From: Alphaproteobacteria bacterium
GTDB taxonomy: Bacteria > Pseudomonadota > Alphaproteobacteria > Micropepsales > Micropepsaceae
Length of the DNA: 64,000 bases
NCBI GenBank assembly: GCA_016125165.1
Contig: WGMH01000003.1
Span: 248,001 to 312,000, forward strand
Direction of reading: 5' to 3'
Shown here: in pieces, positions 8,134 through 17,963 of the stretch
Numbering within the stretch: the first letter of the stretch is position 1
How the letters are laid out: the number at the start of each line of letters is the position of its first letter
The notes under the pieces: generated by a model
The model's input: the letters and a program-made list of their open reading frames with translations, nothing else
What the model was told of the DNA's origin: nothing
Database searches by the model: none
Position numbers and translations under genes: made by a program

Positions 8134-9252
8134 TCAGGTTTCCGTCAGGCTGAGCAAAATTACTACACCCAACGCCGGAAGAACGAAGAAACAGATATAG
8201 ACGAAATTCACGCAGAAGAATTTCGTAACCGTCCAGGGCCAGCTTTCGCCATAGAAGCGCTTCATCGCCAGAAGAAAATATATGCCGCCCAGGAGCCCAA
8301 GCCCCACAAGCAGAATCTCACCAGGCAGAAACTGGGCCACCGCTGCGGCAAACAGCATCAACACAAAACCCGCCGAATGCAGGTTCAGCGACAGGATCAG
8401 GTGGTCCACAAAAAAGAAGCGTTTGCGCTCGCGGAAATAGAAAAGCGCAAGAAGCCCGGCATATACCGGCATCAGGATGAAGAGCACGCGCGGTATCCAG
8501 TCGCTCAGCGGCTTGTTCAGCACGGCGGGATCGCTAGATACGTGCTGGAACCCGGCAAACATCTTCGCGCCGAAACTGCCGGCTTCGTCCTTCTGAGCGC
8601 TCTCGGTCATGCGGTTCAGAACCTTGCGCGCGCCTTCGGGCAGAGACGAGTGCACCGCCCCCACCGGCAGGAAGAAATAGGGCTTCACCGTCACAGTTGC
8701 ATCGTTGTCGTTGCCCTTGTTTTTGGTATCGATCACGATTCCGGATTTCTTTTCCTGCTCCACAAGATCCTTGTTGATCTTGGCGTCTGGCCCAGCCTTC
8801 ACGGTCATCGTGCCGTCGGGCGAATAGCGAACCGTTCCGGTTTGATGCACCTCCACCTGCAACTGCATGATGGCGATATCGGTAATCGACAGGATCAGGA
8901 AGAACACCAGCGACACGAAGAAATAGAGCCGCACGGCGGGCACATAGCGCTGTGTGCGCCCTTCGCGAAATGCCGAAGGCAATTCGCCCGGCTGGGCAAA
9001 CAGCGCCTTGGCAGTACGCAACACGCGGCTGTCAAGGCTCGCAATGTCTTCCAGAAAATCGTGCATCAGGATTTTCAGCGAGCGGCGATGCGTATCGCGC
9101 TCCTGCCCGCACACCGCGCAATAGCGCCCGATCAGGATGGCACCGCAATTGGGACATTTGGCCGAATCCAGTCCCTCCGCTTCCAGCGCCGAAGCGGCCA
9201 GGTCCCATGCCCGATCCGGCACGGGTTCCAGCGATGTGCCCCGCTCGCTCAT
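8134..9252 (-). CDS. DUF3667-like zinc-ribbon membrane protein (second paralogue)
   Basis: The 372-residue protein has an N-terminal zinc ribbon (CPNCG ... CAVCGQ), a conserved block with RVLRTAKALFAQPGEL and AFREGRTQRYVPAVRLYFF, one membrane helix, a loop of about 150 residues probably outside the membrane, and about four C-terminal helices. This matches the DUF3667 family, whose function is unknown. It overlaps its upstream paralogue by 4 bases (ATGA), so the two are translationally coupled and probably arose by tandem duplication. It is embedded between pdhC and lpdA, which is unusual; no link to the dehydrogenase is known. Confidence 0.8.
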   Translation of the reverse strand: MSERGTSLEPVPDRAWDLAASALEAEGLDSAKCPNCGAILIGRYCAVCGQERDTHRRSLKILMHDFLEDIASLDSRVLRTAKALFAQPGELPSAFREGRTQRYVPAVRLYFFVSLVFFLILSITDIAIMQLQVEVHQTGTVRYSPDGTMTVKAGPDAKINKDLVEQEKKSGIVIDTKNKGNDNDATVTVKPYFFLPVGAVHSSLPEGARKVLNRMTESAQKDEAGSFGAKMFAGFQHVSSDPAVLNKPLSDWIPRVLFILMPVYAGLLALFYFRERKRFFFVDHLILSLNLHSAGFVLMLFAAAVAQFLPGEILLVGLGLLGGIYFLLAMKRFYGESWPWTVTKFFCVNFVYICFFVLPALGVVILLSLTET

Positions 9253-10394
9253 GTATCAAAGAAGCTCATGGCGATGGCCGTGGCAAGCGCTGGAATCAGG
9301 AAGAAGATCGTGTAGATGAACGAAACAGTGCCGAATTTCATCGTCGTCCAGAACCAGCCCTGCCGATAAAATCTCTTCATGGCAATGAAGATGTAAATCG
9401 TCATCGCCGCCAGAAATAGCAGAGCCACTGTACCGCCGCTCAATATCTGGGCCAGTCCTGCTGCGGCGATCAGCGCCACAAAGGTGAATGTGTGCACGCC
9501 CAGCGAAAATACAAGGTGATCCACGAAGAAGAACGTCTTGCGCTGCCGCCAATAGAAGATCGCCAGCAGCAAGGCATAGAGCGGCAACAGCAGGAACAGC
9601 GCGCGCGGAATCCAGGTGGTCAGCGGTCCGTTCAGCGCCGCGGGATCGGCAGCCAGCTTTTGGATGCCGCCATAGATGTGTGTCTGCAACCAGTTGGTGG
9701 TCTTCTCCATCTGTTTGCGTTCTTCGTCCGTGTCCGCAAACCCGACTGTGACGTTGATATTCTTCAGCCTTTCCTTCTCGGCGGGCGTCAGCTCCGCCTG
9801 AAACTTGCCGATGGGCGCGAAGAAATGCACATGCGTTCCAAAGCTGTACAATCCGCCCGGCCGGTCCGCCTTTTTGCGATCCACGGGTATGAGCTTCGGC
9901 AGCTTCTTCAGCGTTGCATCGTCGGGATCATAGGCGGGGTTCGCAATGAAGGGATTGCCCTGCGCATCGCGCGTCACTTTGACCGGCGTCGCCGTTACCT
10001 GAAGCTGCATCAGCGCCAGCCCGCTCAGCGAAAGCACCAGAAAGAAAATCAGCGATACAAAAAGATAGAGCCGGATCGCGGGCACGTAGCGGCGAGTTCG
10101 CCCTTCGCGAAACGCTGTCGCCAGTTCGCCTGGCTGCAGCACCAAAGCCTTCGCCGTGCGCAGCACGCGGCTGTCGAAGCTGATGATGTCGATGACCAGA
10201 TCGTGGACAAGCGCATACACCGAGCGCCGATGCGTATCGCGCTCCTGCCCGCACACGGCGCAATAGGGACCAATCAGCTTCGCGCCGCAGTTCGGACAGG
10301 CGCGCGTTTCCTCGCCGCGCGCGGCCAGTTCCGATGCCGCCACCTCCACCGCCGCGATGGTGCCGAGTTCAATAAGCCCTTCCAGATCGCTCAT
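9249..10394 (-). CDS. DUF3667-like zinc-ribbon membrane protein (first paralogue)
   Basis: The 381-residue paralogue of the next gene has the same parts: zinc ribbon CPNCGAKLIGPYCAVCGQ, the Arg-rich block with AFREGRTRRYVPAIRLY, one helix, a loop of about 150 residues and a C-terminal helix bundle. The extramembrane loops of the two have diverged strongly while the ribbon and helices are conserved, which suggests different partners or sensed signals. I took the ATG giving MSDLEGLIE; the longer in-frame reading runs into pdhC. Function is unknown. It lies 22 bases after the pdhC stop and is probably in the pdh transcript. Confidence 0.8.
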   Translation of the reverse strand: MSDLEGLIELGTIAAVEVAASELAARGEETRACPNCGAKLIGPYCAVCGQERDTHRRSVYALVHDLVIDIISFDSRVLRTAKALVLQPGELATAFREGRTRRYVPAIRLYLFVSLIFFLVLSLSGLALMQLQVTATPVKVTRDAQGNPFIANPAYDPDDATLKKLPKLIPVDRKKADRPGGLYSFGTHVHFFAPIGKFQAELTPAEKERLKNINVTVGFADTDEERKQMEKTTNWLQTHIYGGIQKLAADPAALNGPLTTWIPRALFLLLPLYALLLAIFYWRQRKTFFFVDHLVFSLGVHTFTFVALIAAAGLAQILSGGTVALLFLAAMTIYIFIAMKRFYRQGWFWTTMKFGTVSFIYTIFFLIPALATAIAMSFFDT

Positions 10395-10416
10395 GCGCCG
10401 CCCCCAGCCAAGCGCA

Positions 10417-11802
10417 TTACAATAACATCGAAGCGGGCTCTTCGATGAACTGTTTGAACACCTGCAGGAAGCGCGCCCCGGTCGCCCCATCGATCACGCG
10501 GTGATCGCAGGACAGCGTCACCGTCATCATGGTGGCGATGGCGAGCGCGCCTTTTTCCACGATGGGCCGTTGCTCGCCCATGCCCACGGCCAGAATGGCG
10601 GCATGGGGCGGGTTGATGACACCCGTGAACTGCTTGATCCCGAACATGCCGAGATTGGTGATCGCAAACGATCCGCCCTCGAATTCCTCCGGTTTCAGCT
10701 TCTTGGCGCGCGCCCGCTCGGCCAGCGACTTCACCTCGTTGGAGATGGTGGAAAGCCCTTTTCCTTCGGCCGCCATCACGATGGGGGTGATGAGCCCGAA
10801 ATCCAGCGCCACCGCCACGCCGATATCCGCGTGCTTGTGGCGCAGCATGGCGTTGTCGGTCCAGCTTGCGTTGACCTCGGGCACGCGCATCAGCGCCAGT
10901 GCACTGGCTTTCACCACGAAATCGTTGACCGAGAGCTTGAAACCGTTTTCCTTCGGGCTCGCCGCATTCAGCTTGGCGCGCATCGCCATCAATTCGTCGA
11001 TGCGGCAATCGATGGTCAGATAGAAATGCGGGATCAGCGTCTTGGCGCTCGTCAGCCGCCGCGCGATCGCCTTGCGCATGGAATCGTGTGGAATTTCCTC
11101 GAAGGTGCCATCCTTATAGAACAGCCGCGCATCCGGCAGCGGCGCGATGCCGGCAATCTGTGCGCCTGCGGCAGCGGGTACGGCCTGCGGCGCCGTTTTC
11201 GCGGGCGCTGGCGCGGCTTTCGTCACGCCGCTCTTTTCCGCCGCTTCCACATCGGCTTTTACGATGCGTCCACGCGGGCCGCTGCCCTGCACCGCCGCGA
11301 TGTCGATACCCGCATTTGCCGCCATGCGCTTGGCGAGCGGCGATGCAAACACGCGCTCCCCCTTCGCTTCCGGCGCGGCGGCAGCCGGTGCCGATGCAGG
11401 CTTTAGCGCTTCCGCCTTCGGGGCCTCCGCTTTGGCTTCGGGCGCCTTCACCTCCGGCGCTTTGGGTGCAGCAGGCTTGGCCGCTTCCTTGGTGACCGTT
11501 TCCTTGCTCACCGCATCCTTGATCGATGCCATCGCGGCGGAAATGTCCTTGGCGCTCTCATCATCGCCCAGCAGCACCGCGATGGGATCGTTCACCTTCA
11601 CGGCTTCGGTGCCCTCGGGAACGAGAATTTTTCCGATCACCCCTTCATCGATGGCTTCGAACTCCATCGTCGCCTTGTCGGTTTCGATCTCGGCCAGGAT
11701 GTCGCCGCTCTTTACCACATCGCCTTCCTTCACCAGCCACTTGGCGAGCTTGCCCTCTTCCATCGTGGGCGAAAGCGCAGGCATCAGGATGTTGGTGGCC
11801 AC
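10417..11802 (-). CDS. pdhC: Pyruvate dehydrogenase complex E2, dihydrolipoamide acetyltransferase
   Basis: The 461-residue protein has one lipoyl domain (Lys43 in [11 protein letters not shown]), a long Ala/Pro/Lys-rich linker, a peripheral-subunit-binding domain ([15 protein letters not shown] about residue 150) and a catalytic domain ending with the acyltransferase motif [13 protein letters not shown]. It moves acetyl groups from E1 to CoA. The start is GTG, overlapping by one base the TAG of the preceding GFA-type gene. The DNA of its lipoyl region is almost the same as that of pdhB. Confidence 0.97.
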   Translation of the reverse strand: MATNILMPALSPTMEEGKLAKWLVKEGDVVKSGDILAEIETDKATMEFEAIDEGVIGKILVPEGTEAVKVNDPIAVLLGDDESAKDISAAMASIKDAVSKETVTKEAAKPAAPKAPEVKAPEAKAEAPKAEALKPASAPAAAAPEAKGERVFASPLAKRMAANAGIDIAAVQGSGPRGRIVKADVEAAEKSGVTKAAPAPAKTAPQAVPAAAGAQIAGIAPLPDARLFYKDGTFEEIPHDSMRKAIARRLTSAKTLIPHFYLTIDCRIDELMAMRAKLNAASPKENGFKLSVNDFVVKASALALMRVPEVNASWTDNAMLRHKHADIGVAVALDFGLITPIVMAAEGKGLSTISNEVKSLAERARAKKLKPEEFEGGSFAITNLGMFGIKQFTGVINPPHAAILAVGMGEQRPIVEKGALAIATMMTVTLSCDHRVIDGATGARFLQVFKQFIEEPASMLL

Positions 11803-12209
11803 TACGCACTCTCCAGCGGCTTGAGGTCGTCAATATTTTTTTCCCAGGCGCTGCCATCAAACTGGCGCGTCATCACCGAAGCGAACGCTTCCTGGTCGTC
11901 GAGACAGCGGAAATTGATGCTGTAACCATCGGGATGGGAACGCGGTACATAGAAAGACTTGATCCCGCACACCGAACAGAACAGATGCTTCGCCGATCCG
12001 GTGTTGAACTTGTATTCGGTCAGCTTGTCCTTGCCGGAAACGAGCTTGAAATCCTTCTTCGCCACGATCAGGTGCAGATAGCCCGTCTTGGTGCAGATCG
12101 AGCAGTTGCAGTCCACAAGCTCAATCTCATCCGGCGCGCGCACTTCAAACCGAACTGCCCCGCAATGGCAGCCGCCGGAATGGGTCGCGGGTTTCTTGCG
12201 CGCCGCCAT
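11802..12209 (-). CDS. GFA/CENP-V family zinc-binding protein
   Basis: The 135-residue protein has the cysteine pattern of the glutathione-dependent formaldehyde-activating (GFA, CENP-V) fold: CHCG near residue 14, CNCSIC near 34 and CSVCG near 78. The founding member was proposed to speed formation of S-hydroxymethylglutathione, but most relatives have no proven activity, so only the fold is claimed. It sits inside the pdh cluster between a small DUF5076-like gene and pdhC, touching pdhC by one base. It is therefore very probably co-expressed with pyruvate dehydrogenase. Confidence 0.83.
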   Translation of the reverse strand: MAARKKPATHSGGCHCGAVRFEVRAPDEIELVDCNCSICTKTGYLHLIVAKKDFKLVSGKDKLTEYKFNTGSAKHLFCSVCGIKSFYVPRSHPDGYSINFRCLDDQEAFASVMTRQFDGSAWEKNIDDLKPLESA

Positions 12210-12211
12210 GG

Positions 12212-12514
12212 TCAGTTCTCCATTGTCCGTCGCGCGTCGCTGCCTTCGTCGGGCCCCATCAACTGCTGGTCGAACTCAAGGCAGATGCGTTCGAGGATCT
12301 CGGATGGCGAAATATTTTCGTCGGACGCAAAGATGTGCGCGGCCTGCCGCGCCAGAGTCGCCAGCACGAGCCCCCACGTCTCCGGATCCTCGAAGGCGCG
12401 TTGCATCGCAATCGAAAGCCCGCCGTCACACAGGATGACGCGCAGGAATTCTTGTCCGCCCTTTTCATCAACTTCGGGCGGTGGAACCAACGGCGTGAAC
12501 GCAGCAGATGACAT
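12212..12514 (-). CDS. Small conserved protein, DUF5076-like
   Basis: A 100-residue acidic protein of unknown function. I chose the ATG giving MSSAAFTPLVPPPEV, 4 bases after the pdhB stop. Its features, an N-terminal Pro-rich stretch, EFLRVILCDGGLSIAM, a central Trp and a helical C-terminus, fit my memory of the small DUF5076 proteins of alphaproteobacteria, but I am not certain of the family number. Tight spacing on both sides (4 bases to pdhB, 2 to the GFA gene) places it in the pdh operon. A role near the complex is an inference from position only. Confidence 0.65.
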   Translation of the reverse strand: MSSAAFTPLVPPPEVDEKGGQEFLRVILCDGGLSIAMQRAFEDPETWGLVLATLARQAAHIFASDENISPSEILERICLEFDQQLMGPDEGSDARRTMEN

Positions 12515-12518
12515 TGAA

Positions 12519-13886
12519 CTAATCCCGGTAACAAACAGCCTTTGCGGCCTCGACGATATCTTCCACTGTTGGCAGCGCGAGCTTTTCCAGATTGGCGGCA
12601 TAGGGCATTGGCACATCCTTGCCGGTGACCTTGGTGGGCGGCGCGTCGAGCCAGTCGAATGCTTCGCTCACAACCTGCGATGCGATTTCCGAACCGATCG
12701 AACAGATCGGCCATCCCTGCTCCACCGTCACGATGCGGTTGGTCTTCTTCACGCTTTCGATCACGGTCGCGGTATCGAGCGGGCGCAGCGTGCGCAGATC
12801 GATCAGTTCGGCATCGATACCGTCGGCGGCCAGCTTTTCGGCAGCTTCCAGAATGAGCCCAACGCAGATCGAATGCGCCACCAGCGTCACATGCGTGCCC
12901 GCTTTCACCACCCGCGCCTTGCCGATGGGAACGATGTGATCGTCAACCTTTGGCACCGGGAACGAACGGCCGTAGCAGATTTCGTTCTCCAGAAAGATCA
13001 CCGGATTGGGATCGCGGATCGCAGCCTTCAGCAAGCCCTTCGCGTCCGCCGCGAAATAGGGCGCAATCACCTTCAGGCCGGGAATATGCGCGTACCAGCT
13101 CGAATAATCCTGGCTGTGTTGTGCGCCCACGCGCGCGGCGGGGCCGTTCGGCCCGCGGAACACGATGGGGCAATGCATCTGCCCGCCAGACATGTAACGC
13201 GTCTTGGCCGCCGAATTGATGATCTGGTCGATGGCCTGCATGGCGAAGTTGAAGGTCATGAATTCGACGATGGGCTTCAGCCCGCCGAATGCCGCGCCCA
13301 CGCCAAGGCCCGCAAAGCCGTGCTCGGTGATCGGCGTATCGATCACGCGCTCGGCGCCGAACTCTTCCAGCAGACCCTGCGATATCTTGTAGGCGCCCTG
13401 ATACTGCGCCACTTCTTCGCCCATCAGGAACACGGTCCCGTCGCGCCGCATCTCTTCGGCCATCGCATCGCGCAATGCTTCGCGCACCGTGATGGTCACA
13501 GCCTCTGTGCCGGCGGGCAGTTCGGCTTCCTTCTGCGCGGCGGCAACCGGCGCGGCAGGTTTCTTCTCGGCGGCAGGTTCGGCTTTCGCTGGCGCGGGCT
13601 TCTTCGCTTCGGCAGCTGGCGCGGGCGCAGCCTTTGCTGGTTCACCCTCACCCACCAGTTCGGCGATGGGATCGTTCACCTTCACGCCTTCGGTGCCTTC
13701 GGGAACGAGGATCTTGCCGATCACCCCTTCATCGACGGCTTCGAATTCCATCGTCGCCTTGTCGGTTTCGATTTCGGCCAGGATGTCGCCGCTCTTTACC
13801 GCATCGCCTTCCTTCACCAGCCATTTGGCGAGCTTGCCCTCTTCCATCGTGGGCGAAAGCGCAGGCATCAGGATTTGCGTGGGCAT
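12519..13886 (-). CDS. pdhB: Pyruvate dehydrogenase E1 beta subunit with N-terminal lipoyl domain
   Basis: The 455-residue protein carries a lipoyl domain (about residues 1-80, Lys43 in [11 protein letters not shown]), an Ala/Lys/Pro-rich linker to about residue 130, and then the full E1-beta transketolase-like domain starting [14 protein letters not shown]. An E1-beta with its own lipoyl domain is characteristic of alphaproteobacteria. With PdhA it binds thiamine diphosphate and decarboxylates pyruvate. The ATG begins exactly one base before the pdhA stop codon on this strand, a tight junction. The lipoyl-coding DNA is nearly identical to that of pdhC. Confidence 0.97.
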   Translation of the reverse strand: MPTQILMPALSPTMEEGKLAKWLVKEGDAVKSGDILAEIETDKATMEFEAVDEGVIGKILVPEGTEGVKVNDPIAELVGEGEPAKAAPAPAAEAKKPAPAKAEPAAEKKPAAPVAAAQKEAELPAGTEAVTITVREALRDAMAEEMRRDGTVFLMGEEVAQYQGAYKISQGLLEEFGAERVIDTPITEHGFAGLGVGAAFGGLKPIVEFMTFNFAMQAIDQIINSAAKTRYMSGGQMHCPIVFRGPNGPAARVGAQHSQDYSSWYAHIPGLKVIAPYFAADAKGLLKAAIRDPNPVIFLENEICYGRSFPVPKVDDHIVPIGKARVVKAGTHVTLVAHSICVGLILEAAEKLAADGIDAELIDLRTLRPLDTATVIESVKKTNRIVTVEQGWPICSIGSEIASQVVSEAFDWLDAPPTKVTGKDVPMPYAANLEKLALPTVEDIVEAAKAVCYRD

Positions 13887-14897
13887 CTAGACCACCACGT
13901 CCGTGTAGAGTTCGTCCGCCGAAGGCTCGGGACTTTCGGATGCAAATTCCGCCGCTGTATTCACGATGGCGCGGATTTCCTTGTCGATGGCCTTGAGGTC
14001 GGCTTCATCCGCCTGTCCGCGGTCGATCATGCGCTGTCCATAATGTTCGATGGGGTCGCGCTTTTCGCGCACCTCCTGCACCTCTTCGCGCGTGCGATAC
14101 TTCGCCGGATCGCTCATCGAATGGCCGCGATAGCGATAGGTTTTCATCTCCAGGATGATTGGCCCGTTGCCTTCGCGGCACCACTGAATGGCCTTGCGTC
14201 CGGCGGCGTGAACGGCTTCCACATCCATGCCGTCAACTTCCTCACCGGGAATGTTGAAGGAAGAACCGCGCTTGTAGAAATGCGTTTCGGCGCTGGAGCG
14301 CGCCACGCTGGTGCCCATGGCGTACTGATTGTTTTCGATGATGTATACGACCGGCAGCTTCCACAGCTCGGCCATGTTGAAGCTCTCGTACACCTGGCCC
14401 TGATTGGCGGCGCCGTCGCCGAAATAGGTCAGGCACACCGCGCCGTTCTTCTTGTACTTGTTGGAGAAGGCGAGCCCGGTGCCGATCGGAACCTGCGCCC
14501 CGACTATGCCGTGGCCGCCGTAGAAATTCTTCTCCACGGAGAACATGTGCATGGAGCCGCCCTTGCCGCGGGAGTACCCGGTCACGCGGCCGGTCAGCTC
14601 GGCCATCACCCCCTTGGGATCCATGTCGCAAGCCAGCATGTGGCCATGGTCGCGATACGCGGTGATCACCTGATCGCCATCCCTCAGCGCGGCCTGCATC
14701 CCCACCACCACCGCTTCCTGACCAATGTAAAGGTGACAGAAGCCGCCGATCAGACCCATGCCATAAAGCTGGCCGGCCTTCTCTTCGAAGCGGCGAATGA
14801 GCAGCATGTCGCGATAGAATTTTCGGGCAAGATCTGAACTTGCCGCTTCAACGGCTTGGTCTTGCTTGGATTTTTGCGCCGTCTTGGCGTCAGCCAT
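13887..14897 (-). CDS. pdhA: Pyruvate dehydrogenase E1 alpha subunit
   Basis: The 336-residue protein has the thiamine-diphosphate motif GDGAANQGQVYESFNMA followed by the usual IENN, and the phosphorylation-loop region YRYRGHSMSDP. It pairs with PdhB to form the E1 heterotetramer that decarboxylates pyruvate and passes the acetyl group to lipoyl domains. It is the first gene of the cluster that continues through pdhB, two small genes, pdhC, two membrane-protein genes and lpdA. About 100 bases separate it from ftsB, so a promoter may lie there, but I see no convincing one. Confidence 0.97.
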   Translation of the reverse strand: MADAKTAQKSKQDQAVEAASSDLARKFYRDMLLIRRFEEKAGQLYGMGLIGGFCHLYIGQEAVVVGMQAALRDGDQVITAYRDHGHMLACDMDPKGVMAELTGRVTGYSRGKGGSMHMFSVEKNFYGGHGIVGAQVPIGTGLAFSNKYKKNGAVCLTYFGDGAANQGQVYESFNMAELWKLPVVYIIENNQYAMGTSVARSSAETHFYKRGSSFNIPGEEVDGMDVEAVHAAGRKAIQWCREGNGPIILEMKTYRYRGHSMSDPAKYRTREEVQEVREKRDPIEHYGQRMIDRGQADEADLKAIDKEIRAIVNTAAEFASESPEPSADELYTDVVV

Positions 14898-14995
14898 AAG
14901 GGTGTCCCTGGGCCATGATGCGCAGCGGTTGTGACAAGCGCCCGGAAGTTTGGCAAGGCTGACGATTAATCACTTAACGCTGTTCGGAGTTGCGC

Positions 14996-15307
14996 TCAGT
15001 GCGCTTTGCGCGGCACCGCAACTTCACCCGTTCCGCCGTCCATCAGCTGATCGCGCGCCTGTTCTTCGACGATGTCCGAATCGCCATGCGCCATCAGCCG
15101 AATGCGCCTTTCTAGGCGATGGCGCTGATCGCGCAGACTGGCAAGCTGCTCCTGCCGCACGGCAAGGCGCGCATTGGTATCGGCCAACGCCAGAACGCCG
15201 CGCGCCCCCCAGATGGCGTAATAGCCGAAATACAGAACCGCACCGGCGCAGATGGCGGGGAACACCATCGCCGCGAAGGCACGCGACACGCTTCGCCTGA
15301 TTCGCAT
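14996..15307 (-). CDS. ftsB: FtsB/DivIC-like septum formation initiator
   Basis: The 103-residue protein has a short basic cytosolic N-terminus, one membrane helix (about residues 10-32) and a coiled coil (RLAVRQEQLASLRDQRHRLERRI). This is the FtsB/DivIC layout used in the FtsQBL divisome complex. The start was set at the ATG giving MRIRRSVSRAF, just before the helix; an in-frame extension to 15412 is possible but lacks support. Position between eno and pdhA is the normal alphaproteobacterial arrangement, which strengthens the call despite low sequence conservation in this family. Confidence 0.85.
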   Translation of the reverse strand: MRIRRSVSRAFAAMVFPAICAGAVLYFGYYAIWGARGVLALADTNARLAVRQEQLASLRDQRHRLERRIRLMAHGDSDIVEEQARDQLMDGGTGEVAVPRKAH

Positions 15308-15480
15308 GTCCCACCGAATCACGTAGCGATTCGCGCGGTCAAGCGGAAAATGGTTAATGTCGAATACGTTGCGGTGCGGCTGTCCTGTGCGCGGACTCAC
15401 GCTCTTGGGCATTTCTGTGAATCGGTGACGCCTATTCCTATCGCAGAACCGTCACAAAGCGGAGGGCGGCCCCTCACAAT

Positions 15481-15786
15481 TCATCGCTCAAAGGCGCGCG
15501 CCGCCTCTTGAAAGGTAAGAGGCTTCCGGGCCGCATGGCGGACGTGGAGAATTTCCATGTCGGTGCGAACACGATAGTAAATCAAATATGGGTATGGCCG
15601 GACGGGAAACATCTGCACGCCCTTGCGAGAAATGATGTGCCCCAGGCCGGGATTCTCTCCCAGAAGTTCGACGATATATTCGATGCGGGCTATGACCAGG
15701 CGTGCCGCATGTTCATTGTCGGCGGCGATGTGTTCATAGATTTTTTCGAGCTGAGCTCGCGCACGCGGAAGATAAAGAACCCGCAT
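15481..15786 (-). CDS. RelE/ParE-type toxin
   Basis: The 101-residue basic protein has the ParE pattern: LPRARAQLEKIYEHIAADN in the first helices, NPGLGH in the middle and VRPYPYLIYYRV followed by ILHVRHAARKP at the end. ParE toxins typically poison DNA gyrase; other RelE-fold members cleave mRNA, and the sequence alone does not decide. Its ATG overlaps the antitoxin stop (TGATG), with an in-frame GTG one codon earlier as alternative. Antitoxin first and toxin second is the usual parDE order. The pair sits between eno and ftsB, normally adjacent, so it is probably an insertion. Confidence 0.85.
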   Translation of the reverse strand: MRVLYLPRARAQLEKIYEHIAADNEHAARLVIARIEYIVELLGENPGLGHIISRKGVQMFPVRPYPYLIYYRVRTDMEILHVRHAARKPLTFQEAARAFER

Positions 15787-16013
15787 CACCGGTGTCGATC
15801 AAAGAAGGCTTTCATCTCAGCGTCTGGAACGAATTCACCCCTGTCGGCTTCCGCAATCGCGTCATCAAGCTCGGCTTCGAGTTCGGGCGTCAGCTCGTGG
15901 TCACCTGCAGCCAGTTGCTCGATAGCCATGAGCATATCAGCGGCAAGCTCTTGCCTGTGCGCCGGCCAATTGCGCACGCGGTCAAGGACGGCTTCGATCT
16001 CTTCCCTATTCAT
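15786..16013 (-). CDS. Antitoxin of the ParE-type pair
   Basis: This 75-residue acidic protein lies directly before the ParE-type gene and overlaps it. Its N-terminal part (MNREEIEAVLDRVRNWPAHRQEL) and acidic C-terminal tail (LEAELDDAIAEADRGEFVPD...AFFDRHR) are typical of antitoxins whose tail wraps the toxin. The DNA-binding fold is not clear: no obvious ribbon-helix-helix or HTH signature is visible, so autoregulation cannot be asserted. The gene begins about 35 bases downstream of the eno stop and may be read from the eno transcript or its own weak promoter. Confidence 0.75.
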   Translation of the reverse strand: MNREEIEAVLDRVRNWPAHRQELAADMLMAIEQLAAGDHELTPELEAELDDAIAEADRGEFVPDAEMKAFFDRHR

Positions 16014-16046
16014 GTAACCGAGGCTACCACAGGTTACGCGCTGATG

Positions 16047-17375
<1,329 letters not shown>

Positions 17376-17539
17376 TCAAGGCAAGGCCCTGCGGCGGAAG
17401 ACCGGCCCCAAGGGGGCGCGCCGTCCCACTGGTCAGGGGCAAGGGGCAGTTCCACCCCTGTTCGCCACGAAAGAATTGGCGTTATCCTCTGGTCAAAGCC
17501 AGCGCGAATCCATTGCGCGGCGCCAAAGAGGGAAACGCT

Positions 17540-17950
17540 ATGTCGCTGGATACACCGGTGATGGCCTGGACTGCGCTCGTCACCATTCTGGCCTGTCTCG
17601 TCTACGCCTACATGGGCATCAATGTCGGCCGCATGCGCGGCAAGCACGGGGTCAAGGCCCCTGCCATGACTGGCCATGCCGAATTCGAACGCGCCGTGCG
17701 CGTGCATATGAATGCGCTGGAATGGCTGCCGATCTTTCTGGCCTCATTGTGGCTCGCCGCGTTCTATTTCCCGAGCTATCTGGTGCCGGGTCTCGGCGTG
17801 GTCTGGATTTTGGGCCGCATCGTTTACATGACCGGCTACATGGCCGATCCGGAAAAGCGCAGCATGGGTTTCGCCGTGCAGGCGCTCGCCGCGCTTGCGC
17901 TCCTGATCCTCGCTGTTGTCGGGATCGTCAGTGTGCTGATGATGATCTGA
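17540..17950 (+). CDS. MAPEG-family membrane protein
   Basis: This 136-residue protein has four hydrophobic segments and the MAPEG pattern: GRMRGKHGVKAP after the first helix, then FERAVRVHMNALEWLPIFL and GRIVYMTGY. MAPEG proteins (membrane-associated proteins in eicosanoid and glutathione metabolism) are often glutathione transferases in bacteria, but the bacterial substrates are mostly unknown. It is transcribed opposite to eno and converges on kdsA with only 13 bases between stops. The start at 17540 has an AGAGGGAAA upstream that can serve as a ribosome-binding site. Confidence 0.88.
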   Translation: MSLDTPVMAWTALVTILACLVYAYMGINVGRMRGKHGVKAPAMTGHAEFERAVRVHMNALEWLPIFLASLWLAAFYFPSYLVPGLGVVWILGRIVYMTGYMADPEKRSMGFAVQALAALALLILAVVGIVSVLMMI

Positions 17951-17963
17951 GGCGCTTAGGCGC

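Noticed and set aside
11526-14837. 1103-residue open frame on the plus strand across the pdh genes
   Set aside because: It is antisense to pdhC, GFA, pdhB and pdhA, all of which are certain; the translation is Arg/His-rich without domains.
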